Shown piece by piece: positions 37,122-46,270 of a stretch of 64,000 nucleotides of DNA; positions within the stretch are counted from its first letter, which is position 1, and each line of letters starts with the position of its first letter. Under the pieces are notes generated by a model, which saw nothing but the letters and a program-made list of their open reading frames with translations, was not told the origin of the DNA and ran no database searches. Origin of the DNA: Micromonospora tarapacensis. GTDB lineage: Bacteria; Actinomycetota; Actinomycetes; Mycobacteriales; Micromonosporaceae. The stretch spans positions 1,847,324 through 1,911,323 of the forward strand of contig NZ_JAHCDI010000004.1 of assembly GCF_019697375.1 (NCBI RefSeq). The letters run 5' to 3'. Both the position numbers and the translations under genes were made by a program.

Positions 37122-38140
37122 TCGTGATCCGTACCCCCGGACGGCTCTCCCTCCGGCTGCATCCGCGGGCCCTCGCGGTCGGCACCGCCTGCCTCCTGCT
37201 CGCCCTCGCCGTCGGCGTGCTCGCCGTCGGGCACGGCGACTACCCGATGTCCCCCGCCGACGTGCTGCGCACCCTGGCCGGTGGCGGGAGCCCCGCCGAG
37301 GAGTTCATCGTCACCGAACTACGGCTGCCCCGGCTGGTCACCGGGCTGGCCGTCGGCGCCGCGCTCGGGCTGGCCGGCGCGGTGTTCCAGTCGCTGGTAC
37401 GCAACCCGCTGGGCAGCCCGGACGTGCTCGGCTTCACCCAGGGCGCGGCGACCGGTGCGCTCGTCGTGGTGGCCGTCGGCGGCAGCAGCGCCGCGCTCGC
37501 CGGCTCCGCGGCCCTCGGCGGCGTCGTCACCGGCCTGCTCATCTACCTGATCGCCTGGCGCCGGGGCGTGCACGGCTACCGGCTGGTCCTGGTCGGTATC
37601 GGCATGTCGGCCATCCTCACCGGCGTCAACGGCTACCTGATGACCCGGGTGCCGCTGATGAGCGCCGCCCGGGCCATGCTCTGGCTCACCGGCAGCCTGG
37701 ACGGCCGCGGCTGGTCCGACGCCGCGCCGCTGCTGGCCGCCCTCGCGGTGCTGGTGCCGGTGCTGCTCGCCTGCGGTCCGGCGCTGCGGATGACCGAGCT
37801 GGGCGACGACGCCGCCAGCGGCCTGGGCGTGCACGTGCACCGGTTGCGGATGCTGTTGCTCGCCGCGGCCGTCCTGCTGGTCGCCCTGTCGGCCGCCGCC
37901 GCCGGCCCGGTCTCGTTCGTCGCGCTCACCGCACCGCACCTGGCCCGGCGGCTGACCCGGGCGCCCGGGGTCAACCTGCTGACGGCGGCGGTGATCGGTG
38001 CGCTGATCACCGTCCTGGCCGACCAGGTGGCGCTGCGCGCCCTGCCGGGCCAGCTCCCGGTCGGCGTGGTGACCGGCGTCATCGGCGGCGGCTACCTGGT
38101 CTGGCTGCTGGCCACCGAACGCCGGGCGGGCCGACTGTGA
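37118..38140 (+). CDS. FecCD-family iron-siderophore permease
   Basis: 340 residues with the paired-permease signature TELRLPRLVTGLAVGAALGL and SLVRNPLGSPDVLGFTQGAA, about nine helices and the ATPase-contact region FVALTAPHLARRLTRAPG. Forms the channel with the preceding permease. The ATG at 37118 overlaps the previous stop (ATGA). Confidence 0.93.
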   Translation: MIVIRTPGRLSLRLHPRALAVGTACLLLALAVGVLAVGHGDYPMSPADVLRTLAGGGSPAEEFIVTELRLPRLVTGLAVGAALGLAGAVFQSLVRNPLGSPDVLGFTQGAATGALVVVAVGGSSAALAGSAALGGVVTGLLIYLIAWRRGVHGYRLVLVGIGMSAILTGVNGYLMTRVPLMSAARAMLWLTGSLDGRGWSDAAPLLAALAVLVPVLLACGPALRMTELGDDAASGLGVHVHRLRMLLLAAAVLLVALSAAAAGPVSFVALTAPHLARRLTRAPGVNLLTAAVIGALITVLADQVALRALPGQLPVGVVTGVIGGGYLVWLLATERRAGRL

Positions 38141-38202
38141 CGCCGACCAGGCCGGCGGGGCCGGCCGTGACGACGACACCCCACGAGAACGGAGCGACCA
38201 GC

Positions 38203-39012
38203 ATGCCGACCTCCCGGCTGGGTGGCAGCGGGCTGCGGCTCGCCTACGACCGGCGGATCGTCGCCGAGGACCTGACCGTCGCCGTGCCCGACCGGTCCTT
38301 CACGGTCATCATCGGCCCGAACGCGTGCGGCAAGTCCACCCTGCTGCGCGCGCTGTCCCGGCTGCTCAAACCGGCCGCCGGGTCGGTGCTGCTCGACGGT
38401 GAGGACATCCACCGGCGGCCCGCCCGGTCCGTGGCCCGTACGCTCGGGCTGCTACCGCAGTCACCGATCGCCCCGGACGGCATCGGCGTGGCCGAGCTGG
38501 TCGCCCGGGGGCGCTACCCGCACCAGGGCCTGCTGCGCCAGTGGTCCCGCGAGGACGAGCGGATCGTGGCCGAATCTATGGCCGCCACCGGTGTCGACGA
38601 CCTCGCCGACCGGCTGGTCGACGAGTTGTCCGGCGGCCAGCGGCAGCGGGTCTGGCTGGCCATGGCGCTGGCCCAGCAGACCCCCCTGCTGTTGCTGGAC
38701 GAGCCGACCACCTACCTCGACATCGCCCACCAGATCGAGGTCCTCGACCTCTGCGCCCGGTTGCACGAGGAGCAGGGCCGCACCCTGGTCGCGGTGCTGC
38801 ACGACCTCAACCACGCCGCCCGATACGCCACCCACCTGATCGCGATGCGCGGCGGGCAGGTGGTCGCCGCCGGCGAACCCCGGCGGATCGTCACCGCCGG
38901 CCTGGTCGAGGAGGTCTTCGGCCTGCCCTGCCGGGTCATCGACGACCCGGAGACCGGCACCCCACTCGTGGTGCCGGCCGCCCGCGCCCGAGCCGGTACG
39001 GTGGCCCGGTGA
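38203..39012 (+). CDS. Iron-siderophore ABC transporter ATP-binding protein
   Basis: 269 residues (ATG at 38203 behind GGAG; a GTG at 38137 overlapping the permease stop is the alternative). Walker A GPNACGKST, signature LSGGQRQRVWLAMALAQQ, Walker B LLLLDEPTTYLDI and switch histidine VLHDLNHAARY. It powers the FecCD pair. The stop overlaps the penicillin acylase homologue start, so uptake and acylase are one transcript. Confidence 0.93.
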   Translation: MPTSRLGGSGLRLAYDRRIVAEDLTVAVPDRSFTVIIGPNACGKSTLLRALSRLLKPAAGSVLLDGEDIHRRPARSVARTLGLLPQSPIAPDGIGVAELVARGRYPHQGLLRQWSREDERIVAESMAATGVDDLADRLVDELSGGQRQRVWLAMALAQQTPLLLLDEPTTYLDIAHQIEVLDLCARLHEEQGRTLVAVLHDLNHAARYATHLIAMRGGQVVAAGEPRRIVTAGLVEEVFGLPCRVIDDPETGTPLVVPAARARAGTVAR

Positions 39013-41051
39013 CCGCCCGACGCTATCGGGACGCGCACGGGATCCCGCACCTGCGCGCCGACGACCACGGATCGCTGGCCTTCGCCCAGGGTCGGGTCAC
39101 CGCGCTGGACCGCGCCTGGCAGATCGAGGTGGAACGGCACCGGTCCCAGGGCACCTCCGCCTCGTTCCTCGGCACCGAGGCGCTGGCCTGGGACAGCTTC
39201 GCCCGCCGGGCCCGACTCGACGACACCGCGCGGCGCTGCCACGCCGCCCTCGGTCCGGCCACCGCCGGCTGGGTGGGTCACTACGTCGACGGGGTCAACG
39301 CCGGGCTGGCCGCCGGCGCGGCCCGGGCGCCGGAGTTCACCGCCACCGGCCTGGCCCCGGGCCGGTGGCAGCCGTGGACACCGCTCGCCCTCTGGCTCAC
39401 CCACCACGTGCTGTTCGCCGGCTTCGGCACCAAACTCTGGCGCGAACACGTCGCCCGCCGGCTCGGCCCGCAGGCGGCCGGCCTGTTCACCGTGGACGGC
39501 CACGTCACGTCCGGCAGCAACGGCTGGCTGCTCACCGCCGACCGCACCGCCGGCGGTGCCGCGCTGATCGCCGGTGACCCGCACCGGTTCATCGAGGCGC
39601 CCGGCATCTACCAGCAGATCCGCCTGGCCTGTCCCGAGTACGACGTGCTCGGCTTCGCCGTACCCGGAATTCCGGGCATCGCGCACTTCGGCCATGCCGG
39701 CGGCGTCGCCTGGGCCATCACCAACGCGTCGGCCGACTACCAGGACGGGTACGCCGAGCGACTGCGCCGCCGGGGCGACCGGGTCGAGGCGTACGGCCCG
39801 GACGGGTGGCGGCCCGCGCACCGGCACGTCGAGACGATCGAGGTGGCCGGCGCCGATCCGGTCGAGGTCGAGGTGATCGAGACCGACCGGGGGCCGCTGG
39901 TCGCCGGCGGACCCGACGACGACGCGGCCGTCACGGTCAGCCTGCGGTACCCGCCCCGGGTCACCGGTGACCTCGGCTTCGCCGTGCTGCCGGAGCTGCT
40001 GCGGGCCCGTACCGTCGGCGACGTCGACGCGGCGCTGGACGGCTGGGTCGAGCCGGTCAACGTGGTGCTCGCCGCCGACACCGCCGGCGGGCTGCTGCAT
40101 CGGGTCGCCGGCCGGGTGCCGCTACGCGACCCGGACAACGGGCGGCGGGTCGTCCCGGCCTGGGACGCGCGGCACGCCTGGCAGGGCTGGCACACCATGC
40201 CGAAGGCCCCGGTCGACCAGGTGGCGGTGATGGCCAACGCGCGCGGGATCGCCACCGCGCTCGGCGTGGAGTTCGCGCCGCCGCACCGGGCCGACCGGAT
40301 CCGCCAGCTGCTGGACGCGGCCACCGACTGGCGTCCCGAGCGGATGGCGGCCGTGCACACCGACACCTACCTGGCCGCCGCCGGGCCGCTGCTGGAGCTG
40401 CTCGCCGGGCTGGAGGGGCTCGGTCCGGCCCCCGCCGGGCTGCGGGAACGCCTGCTGGCCTGGGACCGGCGGATGGCCGCCGACAGCGTCGACGCCGCGG
40501 CCTTCGCCGATCTGCGGGCGGCGGTGGCCCGCCGGCTCGCGGCCCACCCCGCGCTGGCGGCGCTGGCCGAACCACCCGCCTACCCGGAGGTGTTCCGGCC
40601 GTGGCTGGCCCTGCTGCCCCGGGTCGGCTACGCGATCCTGCCGCTGCTGCACGCCGACCTGCCCGGCCTGGACCGCGCCGCGCTGCTGCGCGAGGCGCTC
40701 GACGAGGTGGCCGCCGCCGGTGACACCCGACGCTGGGGCGAGCGGCACCGGCTCGCACCGTGGCGGGCGCTGCCCGACCCGGCCGCGCCGCCGGGGCCAC
40801 AACTCTCCGGTGACCACGACTGCGTGCTCGCCACCTCCAGCGTTCCCGGCGTCACCGACCTGTGCCTGCGCGGGCCGGCGGCCCGCTACGTGTGGGACCT
40901 GGGCCGGCGCGAGGAGAGCCGCTGGGTGGTGCCGCTCGGCGCCACCGGTGCCGGGCCGCACCGCGCCGACCAGCTGCCGCTGTGGGTGCGCGGCGACCTG
41001 ATCCAGGTGACCTGCGACTGGGACCGGCTGATCGAGGAACACGATGCCTGA
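39009..41051 (+). CDS. Penicillin acylase family (Ntn-hydrolase) protein in desferrioxamine locus
   Basis: 680 residues. N-terminal alpha region (YRDAHGIPHLRADDHGSLAF; GRVTALDRAWQIEVERHR), then the self-cleavage site HVTSGSNGWLL, where the serine of GSNGW becomes the N-terminal nucleophile of the beta chain. No signal peptide is visible, unlike many secreted acylases, so it is probably cytoplasmic. GTG at 39009 overlaps the ATPase stop. Similar acylases sit in some Streptomyces des clusters, where trimming or exchange of hydroxamate acyl groups has been proposed. Confidence 0.88.
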   Translation: MTARRYRDAHGIPHLRADDHGSLAFAQGRVTALDRAWQIEVERHRSQGTSASFLGTEALAWDSFARRARLDDTARRCHAALGPATAGWVGHYVDGVNAGLAAGAARAPEFTATGLAPGRWQPWTPLALWLTHHVLFAGFGTKLWREHVARRLGPQAAGLFTVDGHVTSGSNGWLLTADRTAGGAALIAGDPHRFIEAPGIYQQIRLACPEYDVLGFAVPGIPGIAHFGHAGGVAWAITNASADYQDGYAERLRRRGDRVEAYGPDGWRPAHRHVETIEVAGADPVEVEVIETDRGPLVAGGPDDDAAVTVSLRYPPRVTGDLGFAVLPELLRARTVGDVDAALDGWVEPVNVVLAADTAGGLLHRVAGRVPLRDPDNGRRVVPAWDARHAWQGWHTMPKAPVDQVAVMANARGIATALGVEFAPPHRADRIRQLLDAATDWRPERMAAVHTDTYLAAAGPLLELLAGLEGLGPAPAGLRERLLAWDRRMAADSVDAAAFADLRAAVARRLAAHPALAALAEPPAYPEVFRPWLALLPRVGYAILPLLHADLPGLDRAALLREALDEVAAAGDTRRWGERHRLAPWRALPDPAAPPGPQLSGDHDCVLATSSVPGVTDLCLRGPAARYVWDLGRREESRWVVPLGATGAGPHRADQLPLWVRGDLIQVTCDWDRLIEEHDA

Positions 41052-41631
41052 CGGTCACCACCACGAACGGCACGTGCCCCGGTTCGGCGTGGTCACGTTC
41101 CGCCCGGTCGACCCGGACGGCGACGCCGAGGTGATCCACTCCTGGGTCAGCCAGGAGCGGGCCCGGTTCTGGGGGATGCGCGACGCCGACCGGGACCGGG
41201 TCGCCGAGATCTACCGGTACGTGGACTCGCTGCCCACCCACCACGCGTACCTCACCGAGCGCGACGGGGAACCGGTGGCGCTGTTCCAGACGTACGAACC
41301 GGAACACGACCCGGTCGGCGCGTGCTATCCGGTACGCCCCGGTGACCACGGCGGCCACCTGCTGATCGGCACGCCGGTGCGACCCGAGCCGGGATTCACC
41401 GGCACCCTGCTGGGCGAGTTCGTCGCCTTCGTCTTCACCGACCGCCGCCGGCTGCGGCTGGTGATGGAACCGGACGCCCGCAACGACAAGGCGATCGCCC
41501 GGCTGCGACGGGCCGGCTTCGTCGAGGGCCCGCTGATCGACCTGCCGGACAAGCGGGCCCGGCTGATGTTCCTCGACCGCCCTGGTCGCGCCGCGGATCA
41601 CGCCGGCTCGCAGCGCTCCGACAGGGCGTAG
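41044..41631 (+). CDS. Second siderophore-type GNAT acyltransferase
   Basis: 195 residues in the same IucB/RhbD-like subfamily as DesC: VIHSWVSQERARFWGMRDAD, HLLIGTPVRPEPGFTGTLLG and LVMEPDARNDKAIARLRRAG. The ATG at 41044 overlaps the acylase gene end by 8 bases. It presumably adds an alternative acyl group to a hydroxamate or processes the product of the acylase. Its 3' end overlaps the convergent reductase gene by 34 bases. Confidence 0.87.
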   Translation: MPDGHHHERHVPRFGVVTFRPVDPDGDAEVIHSWVSQERARFWGMRDADRDRVAEIYRYVDSLPTHHAYLTERDGEPVALFQTYEPEHDPVGACYPVRPGDHGGHLLIGTPVRPEPGFTGTLLGEFVAFVFTDRRRLRLVMEPDARNDKAIARLRRAGFVEGPLIDLPDKRARLMFLDRPGRAADHAGSQRSDRA

Positions 41632-42305
41632 CGGGTCAGCACCACGTCGCCGATCTGGCGCGCCTCCACCACCCGGGCCCGCCGCCCCGGATGCCACGGG
41701 AAACTGCCGTCGCCGACGAACCTCGGTGCCCGCCGGTCTCCGACGAAGAACGGTGCCACCACCAGGTGCAACTCGTCGGCCAGGCCGCTGGCGAGGAACT
41801 GGCCGTGCACCACCGCGCCGCCCTCCACCAGCAGCCGGCGCACGCCCCGGTCCGCCAGGTCGGCCAGGACCCGCACCAGGTCGACCGGGTCGCCGGCGTC
41901 GACCACGGTGGCCAGCCCACCCAGCCGGTGCCGGGTCTTGTCCAGCACGCCGCTGGCGCAGTAGACGATCCGGTCGGTGTCACCGACGGTGAACAGGCGG
42001 GCCGCCGGGTCCAGGTCGCCGCAGCCGGTCAGCGTCACCCGGGTCGGTGATTCCGGCAGGCCGCGGGCGAGGCGTTCGGCCCGGCGGCGGTCGCAACGCA
42101 CCAGCAGCCGGGGATCGTCGCGGCGGACGGTGCCGGCGCCCACCAGAATCGCCTCGCAGCCGGCGCGGACCGCGTCGACCCGGTCGAGATCCGCCTCGTT
42201 GGACAGCAGCAACCGGTCGTCGGTGGCGTCGTCGATGTAGCCGTCGATGGAGGTGGCGCAGCTGAGCAGCACGTACGGCCGCGGTGCCGTCGATGGGCCG
42301 GTCAC
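41598..42305 (-). CDS. RibD C-terminal-like / dihydrofolate reductase family protein
   Basis: 235 residues with the RibD reductase pattern: LSCATSIDGYIDDATDD at the N-terminus (substrate loop), AILVGAGTVRRDDPRLLVR as the NADPH region and LLVEGGAVVHGQFL. In riboflavin synthesis this fold reduces the ribosyl side chain of a pyrimidine. Here it is free-standing and translationally coupled to RibA (GTG at 42305, GTGA overlap), so it probably acts on the GTP cyclohydrolase II product. Confidence 0.88.
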   Translation of the reverse strand: MTGPSTAPRPYVLLSCATSIDGYIDDATDDRLLLSNEADLDRVDAVRAGCEAILVGAGTVRRDDPRLLVRCDRRRAERLARGLPESPTRVTLTGCGDLDPAARLFTVGDTDRIVYCASGVLDKTRHRLGGLATVVDAGDPVDLVRVLADLADRGVRRLLVEGGAVVHGQFLASGLADELHLVVAPFFVGDRRAPRFVGDGSFPWHPGRRARVVEARQIGDVVLTRYALSERCEPA

Positions 42306-42946
42306 CGGACGAAGGGGAGGTCGGCGGTGCGGGCGGCGCGGCTGGCCTTGGCCGCGAGGTACCCGGCGTTGGCCGGGGAGAGGAACACCCCGGTGGGCAT
42401 CTGCTCGGTCACGGTCACCCCGAGCCGGGCCAACTGCTCGGTCTTCTCCGGGTTGTTGCTCAGCACCGCGATCGGCCCGACCCCCAGCGCGGCGAGCATC
42501 TGCGCGGCCACCGTGTAGTCACGTTCGTCCTCGGCGTGGCCGAGCGCCACGTTGGCCTCGTAGGTGTCCAGTCCCGCGTCCTGCAACGCGTACGCGTCGA
42601 GCTTGGCGTACAACCCGATTCCCCGGCCCTCCTGCCGCAGGTAGAGCAGGTAGCCGCCGACCTCGGCGATCCGCTGCACCGCCTCCCGCAACTGGGGGCC
42701 GCAGTCGCAGCGCTGGCTGCCGAACACGTCACCGGTCAGGCACTCACTGTGCGGACGGACCAGCGGCACGGACCCGCCACGCTCCCCCGCGCCGGTGTCG
42801 TCACCGAGAGCGAAGGCGACGTGCTCCCGGCCGTCGACCAGCCCGTCGAAGGTGAACAGCCGGGCCGTGGTGGTGTAGCCGTCGGAGAACCGCAGCGGCA
42901 CGGTGACCTGCGTCCGGATGGTGGCGACAGGCAGTGATTCGGACAT
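42302..42946 (-). CDS. ribA: GTP cyclohydrolase II
   Basis: 214 residues. Zinc cysteines in HSECLTGDVFGSQRCDCG, catalytic YLRQEGRGIGLYAKLDAYAL and GTP-contact LSNNPEKTEQL. It opens GTP to a diaminopyrimidine, formate and pyrophosphate. The tyrosine of DAYALQD (Tyr105 in E. coli) is kept; S. coelicolor SCO6655, a cluster homologue, has methionine there and makes the formylated product instead, as I recall. ATG at 42946 behind GAGGAG. Free-standing, without a RibB domain, in a glycolipid-like cluster, not a riboflavin operon. Confidence 0.92.
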   Translation of the reverse strand: MSESLPVATIRTQVTVPLRFSDGYTTTARLFTFDGLVDGREHVAFALGDDTGAGERGGSVPLVRPHSECLTGDVFGSQRCDCGPQLREAVQRIAEVGGYLLYLRQEGRGIGLYAKLDAYALQDAGLDTYEANVALGHAEDERDYTVAAQMLAALGVGPIAVLSNNPEKTEQLARLGVTVTEQMPTGVFLSPANAGYLAAKASRAARTADLPFVR

Positions 42947-42957
42947 GGGTCTCCTCG

Positions 42958-43918
42958 TCAGACGGTGGCTGGAACACGGACACGTCGGGCCAGCAGGACC
43001 GCGGCACCGGGCAGGCTCGCGACGAGCACGAGAGCGCCGTACACCGTCGCGGTGGCCACCCCCTCCGCGGCGGTCAGGCCGGCGGCGGCGAATGCCCACG
43101 CGGCCACCCTCGCGGGGGCCGAACCCGGCCACGTTGGCCGGCACCCCCATCGCGAGCAGGGCCAGCAGGGTCAGCGGCAGCAGCAGGGTCAGCGGGGCGG
43201 TGGAGCCCGCCGTGCGTGCCGCCACCAGGAACGTCGCGAGGTGCCCGGCGACCGCGATCGCGGAGGCCAGCAGCACACCCAGCCAGGTCCGCCGGCCCAA
43301 CAGCCCCCGGCGCACGTCGGACACGGCGGTGCCCACGACGTGGGTGAACCGGGAGGCACCCGAGTGCGGCAGCAACCGGGCGGCCAGCAGCACCGCCACC
43401 AGCACCGCCACCACCACCGCGGTCGCCACCGGCAGGAACGGCCGCACCGGCGACGGGAAGGCGAACAGCAGCACCACGGCGACCGCGACCAGCACCAGCT
43501 GCCCGGCGATCCGCTCCCAGACGACCGCCCGGATGCCGCGGCCGACGTCACCGACGTCGCGGCCGTGACGGACCGCCCGGTGCACGTCGCCGAGGATCCC
43601 GCCGGGCAGGGTCGCGTTGAGGAACACCGCCCGGTAGCAGTGGGCCACCGCGTCGCGCAGCGGCAGCCGGACGCCGAGACCACCGGCGACCAGACTCCAC
43701 CGCCAGGCCGCGCAGACGGTGGTGAGCACACCGATGGCGAGCGCGGCGGCCAGCGCGGGCGCGTCGATCAGCCGCAGCCCGGCCAGGAACGGCCCGGTGC
43801 CCAGCCAGCACAGCAACCCGACGAGCACGGCGAGCCCCAGCGCCAGTCGCGCCCATCCCCAGAACGACCGGCCCGCCGGGGCAGCCGTGGACACGTCACC
43901 AGCAACTGCATCCCCCAC
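42958..43918 (-). CDS. Lysylphosphatidylglycerol-synthase-TM / UPF0104 family flippase-like protein (frame-interrupted)
   Basis: About 320 residues with seven or eight helices. Family features: WRWSLVAGGLGVRLPLRDAV, HCYRAVFLNATLPGGILGDV and GVPANVAGFGPREG near the end. After PREG the frame slips at 43107-43109; two missing G (or one extra) restore a normal final helix and a stop at 42958. GTG at 43918 behind GGGGAGG. Relatives move or modify lipid-linked sugars, so it may flip the cluster's product. Without correction it would read through into ribA, which I regard as artefact. Confidence 0.78.
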
Positions 43919-43980
43919 CCGTGCCTCCCCGGCATGACGATCTTTCCTGACAGTACGCACGCAGCTGGCCGGCAACCGGT

Positions 43981-44804
43981 TCAACGGCGCAGGGCCAGCA
44001 GATCCGCGTGGTCGACCAGTACCCCGAGCCCGCCGGTTTCAGCCTCGGCCAGCCGCCGTCGCGCGTACTCCCGGGTGCGGGCGACGAGTTCGGGACGTTG
44101 CGCGCAGGCCGCGTCGAGCCAACCGGTGAACCACTGGGCCGCCAGGGTGGCCTGCTCCGGACCGAGCCGCCACGGGCTGGGCCGCACGTCGACGGCCACC
44201 CCGTGCCGGGCGAACGCGGCGGCACAGTGCTTTGCGGCGTCCGGCCCGAGCAACCGGCGGCCGTCGACGGTACGGCGCTGGTGGGCGTTGAACGCCGCGG
44301 CGACCTCGGCGTCCAGCGGATCCGCCGGGCTCAACCGCACCGCGCCGGTCACCGAGATCAGGAACAGCGCCGGGCAGCCCGCCTTCGCGCAGGCGGCGAC
44401 CAGCTGGTCGACCTCCTCGGCGGTCAGCATGTCGAGCAGCGCCGAGGCGGTGACCAGGGCGGCGTCGGCCAGCTCGGTGGCGGTCAGCCGGGTCAGGTCA
44501 CCCTGGCGCGTCTCGACCGTCACCGGTGCGCCGTCGGCGGCGGTGCCGGGCACGCCGGCGCGCGCCGGGCCAGCAGGTCCGGATCCCGGTCGTGGAGGAT
44601 CCAGTGCTGCGGCCCCGGCAGCAGCGGGGCCAGCCAGCGGCCCAGCGAACCGGTGCCGGCACCGAGGTCGTGCACGACCAGCGGCCCGCCGCCGGCCAGT
44701 GCCGCCCGGACCGTGTCGACCAGCTCCATCGACCGGGCCGCCACGTCGGCGGGTTCCCGCACGGCGAGCCACTGCGCGAAATCGGACGGGAGATCGATGC
44801 TCAT
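43981..44804 (-). CDS. Class I SAM-dependent methyltransferase (frame-interrupted)
   Basis: 274 residues after correction. SAM site LVVHDLGAGTGSLGRWLAPL, next motif WILHDRDPDLLA, then ALVTASALLDMLTAEEVDQL and a C-terminal FNAHQRRTVDGRRLLGPD. One missing base near 44565 separates the halves. ATG at 44804 behind GGAGGC, overlapping the glycosyltransferase stop by ATGA. Belongs to the same minus-strand operon as the PTPS homologue; the substrate is probably the product of the neighbouring glycosyltransferase or pterin enzymes. Confidence 0.83.
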
Positions 44805-45834
44805 ACCGACGCCTCCTTGAGGGCCGTGGTGATCAGGGCGACGGTGGTCGTCCAGTCGGTGAGGGTGGCCCGCCGCTGGCGGGCGAGCCGGCGCAGGTGC
44901 ACGCGCAGCGGCGCGTCGTCGAGCCAGCGGCGCAGCGCCCCGGCCAGCGCGGCCGGGTCGTCGGGCGGCACGAGCAGGCCGGGCCGTTCACCCGAGGTCG
45001 TCCGCCCAAGGGTGTCGGGCAGCCCGCCGACGGCGGTGGCGAGCACCGGGACGCCGCGGGCCAGCGCCTCGGTGACCACCATGGCGTACGTCTCCCCGCG
45101 CGACGGGTGCACCAGCAGGTCGGCGGCGGCGTATCCGGCGGCGAGGCGCTCGCCGGTCAGTGGGCCGGTCAGCCGGATCCGGTCGCCGAAGCCGTGGGCG
45201 GTGATCCGGTCGTGCAGCCGGTCGACGAACGCGGGATCCCGGTGCAGCGGTCCGACGCAGGTCAGCGTCCAGGGCCGGTCGCTGACCGCCGTGAGCGCCT
45301 CGACCAGCAGGTCGTGGCCCTTGTGCGGGGCGACCGCCGCGACGCAGAGCAGCGCGGAACCGGCCGCCGATCCCGGCGCGGGTGACGCCGGATCCACCCC
45401 GGGCGGGGCGACGTGCACCCGGTGCGCGGGCAGCGCGTAGCGCCGCAGCAGCGCGTCGCGGGTCCAGGTGCTGGTCGCGACGACGGCCGTGGCGCAGCCC
45501 AGCGCCCTGGCCTCGGTGTCGTCGTCGCGGGGCAGGTGCACCAGGACGACCAGGCGCAGCCGCCGGGCGTGCGCGGCGAGGGCGTCCGGCACCACCGAGG
45601 CGACCAGGCCGTCGATCAGCACGAGCGCGCCGTCGGGCGGCTGCGCCAGGACCCGGGCCAGGGCCGCCCGCTCCACGGCCGACGGATCGGGCCAGGCGCC
45701 GGGCACGGGTGTTCGCGGACCGACCAGCCGGCGTCGGCGAGGCCGGTGCAGATCCGCCGGTCGTAGCCGTTGCCGCCGCTGGGTGACGCCGGGTCGTCGA
45801 TGTCGCCCGGCAGGATCACGTGCAGGGTCGGCAC
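44801..45834 (-). CDS. Glycosyltransferase, GT4-like (frame-interrupted)
   Basis: 344 residues, GT-B fold: N-terminal HVILPGDIDDPASPSGGNGY, central LLCVAAVAPHKGHDLLVEAL and the nucleotide-sugar site RGETYAMVVTEALARGVPVL, with the EX7E-type glutamate present. One missing base at 45707-45709 joins the first 40 residues to the rest. GTG at 45834, two bases from the PTPS homologue stop. It transfers a sugar from a nucleotide sugar; acceptor unknown. Confidence 0.85.
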
Positions 45835-45835
45835 G

Positions 45836-46267
45836 TCAGGCGGTGCCCTCGCCCGCACGGTCCGGCCCCGGCAGCGACCGTTCGTAGCTGGCCCAGGCGA
45901 CGTGCGACTCGTGCAGGGTGACCGTGATCCCGGTCAGTCCGTGGGCCCCGGCGCCGAGGGCACCGGCGCTCACCCGGCCGGCGAGCCGGTCGGCGATGGT
46001 CCGGGCCAGCACCTCGGTGGTGGTGTTCGTCCCGGCGAAGGCCGGCTCGTCGTCGAGGTTGCGGTAGTTCAGCTCGGCGAGCACCGCCTTGAGCTGGTCG
46101 GTGGCCAGTCCGATGTCGACCACGATGCCGTCGCTGTCGAGGTCGGGACGGCGGAAGGTGGCGTCGACCACGAACGTGGCGCCGTGCAGCCGTCGGGCGG
46201 GGCCGAAGACCTCGCCGCGGAAGCTGTGGGCGATCATGATGTGGTCACGGACGGTCACGCTGAACAC
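45836..46267 (-). CDS. 6-pyruvoyl-tetrahydropterin synthase / QueD homologue with incomplete zinc site
   Basis: 143 residues, T-fold. The first zinc histidine is in IMIAHSFRG and the second in [13 protein letters not shown], where the usual HGHNY is replaced by HGATF, so the third histidine ligand is lost. The pterin-anchoring glutamate is likely kept near the C-terminus (TLHESHVAW). The S. coelicolor homologue SCO6650 is, as I recall, a T-fold protein without zinc and without PTPS activity. It probably binds a pterin or pyrimidine derived from RibA. GTG at 46267. Confidence 0.85.
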   Translation of the reverse strand: MFSVTVRDHIMIAHSFRGEVFGPARRLHGATFVVDATFRRPDLDSDGIVVDIGLATDQLKAVLAELNYRNLDDEPAFAGTNTTTEVLARTIADRLAGRVSAGALGAGAHGLTGITVTLHESHVAWASYERSLPGPDRAGEGTA

Positions 46268-46270
46268 GGT

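Noticed and set aside
42302..43918. A flippase-RibA fusion protein
   Set aside because: The linking residues are frame-shifted arginine-rich noise, and ribA has its own ATG with a strong ribosome site; correction restores a separate stop.
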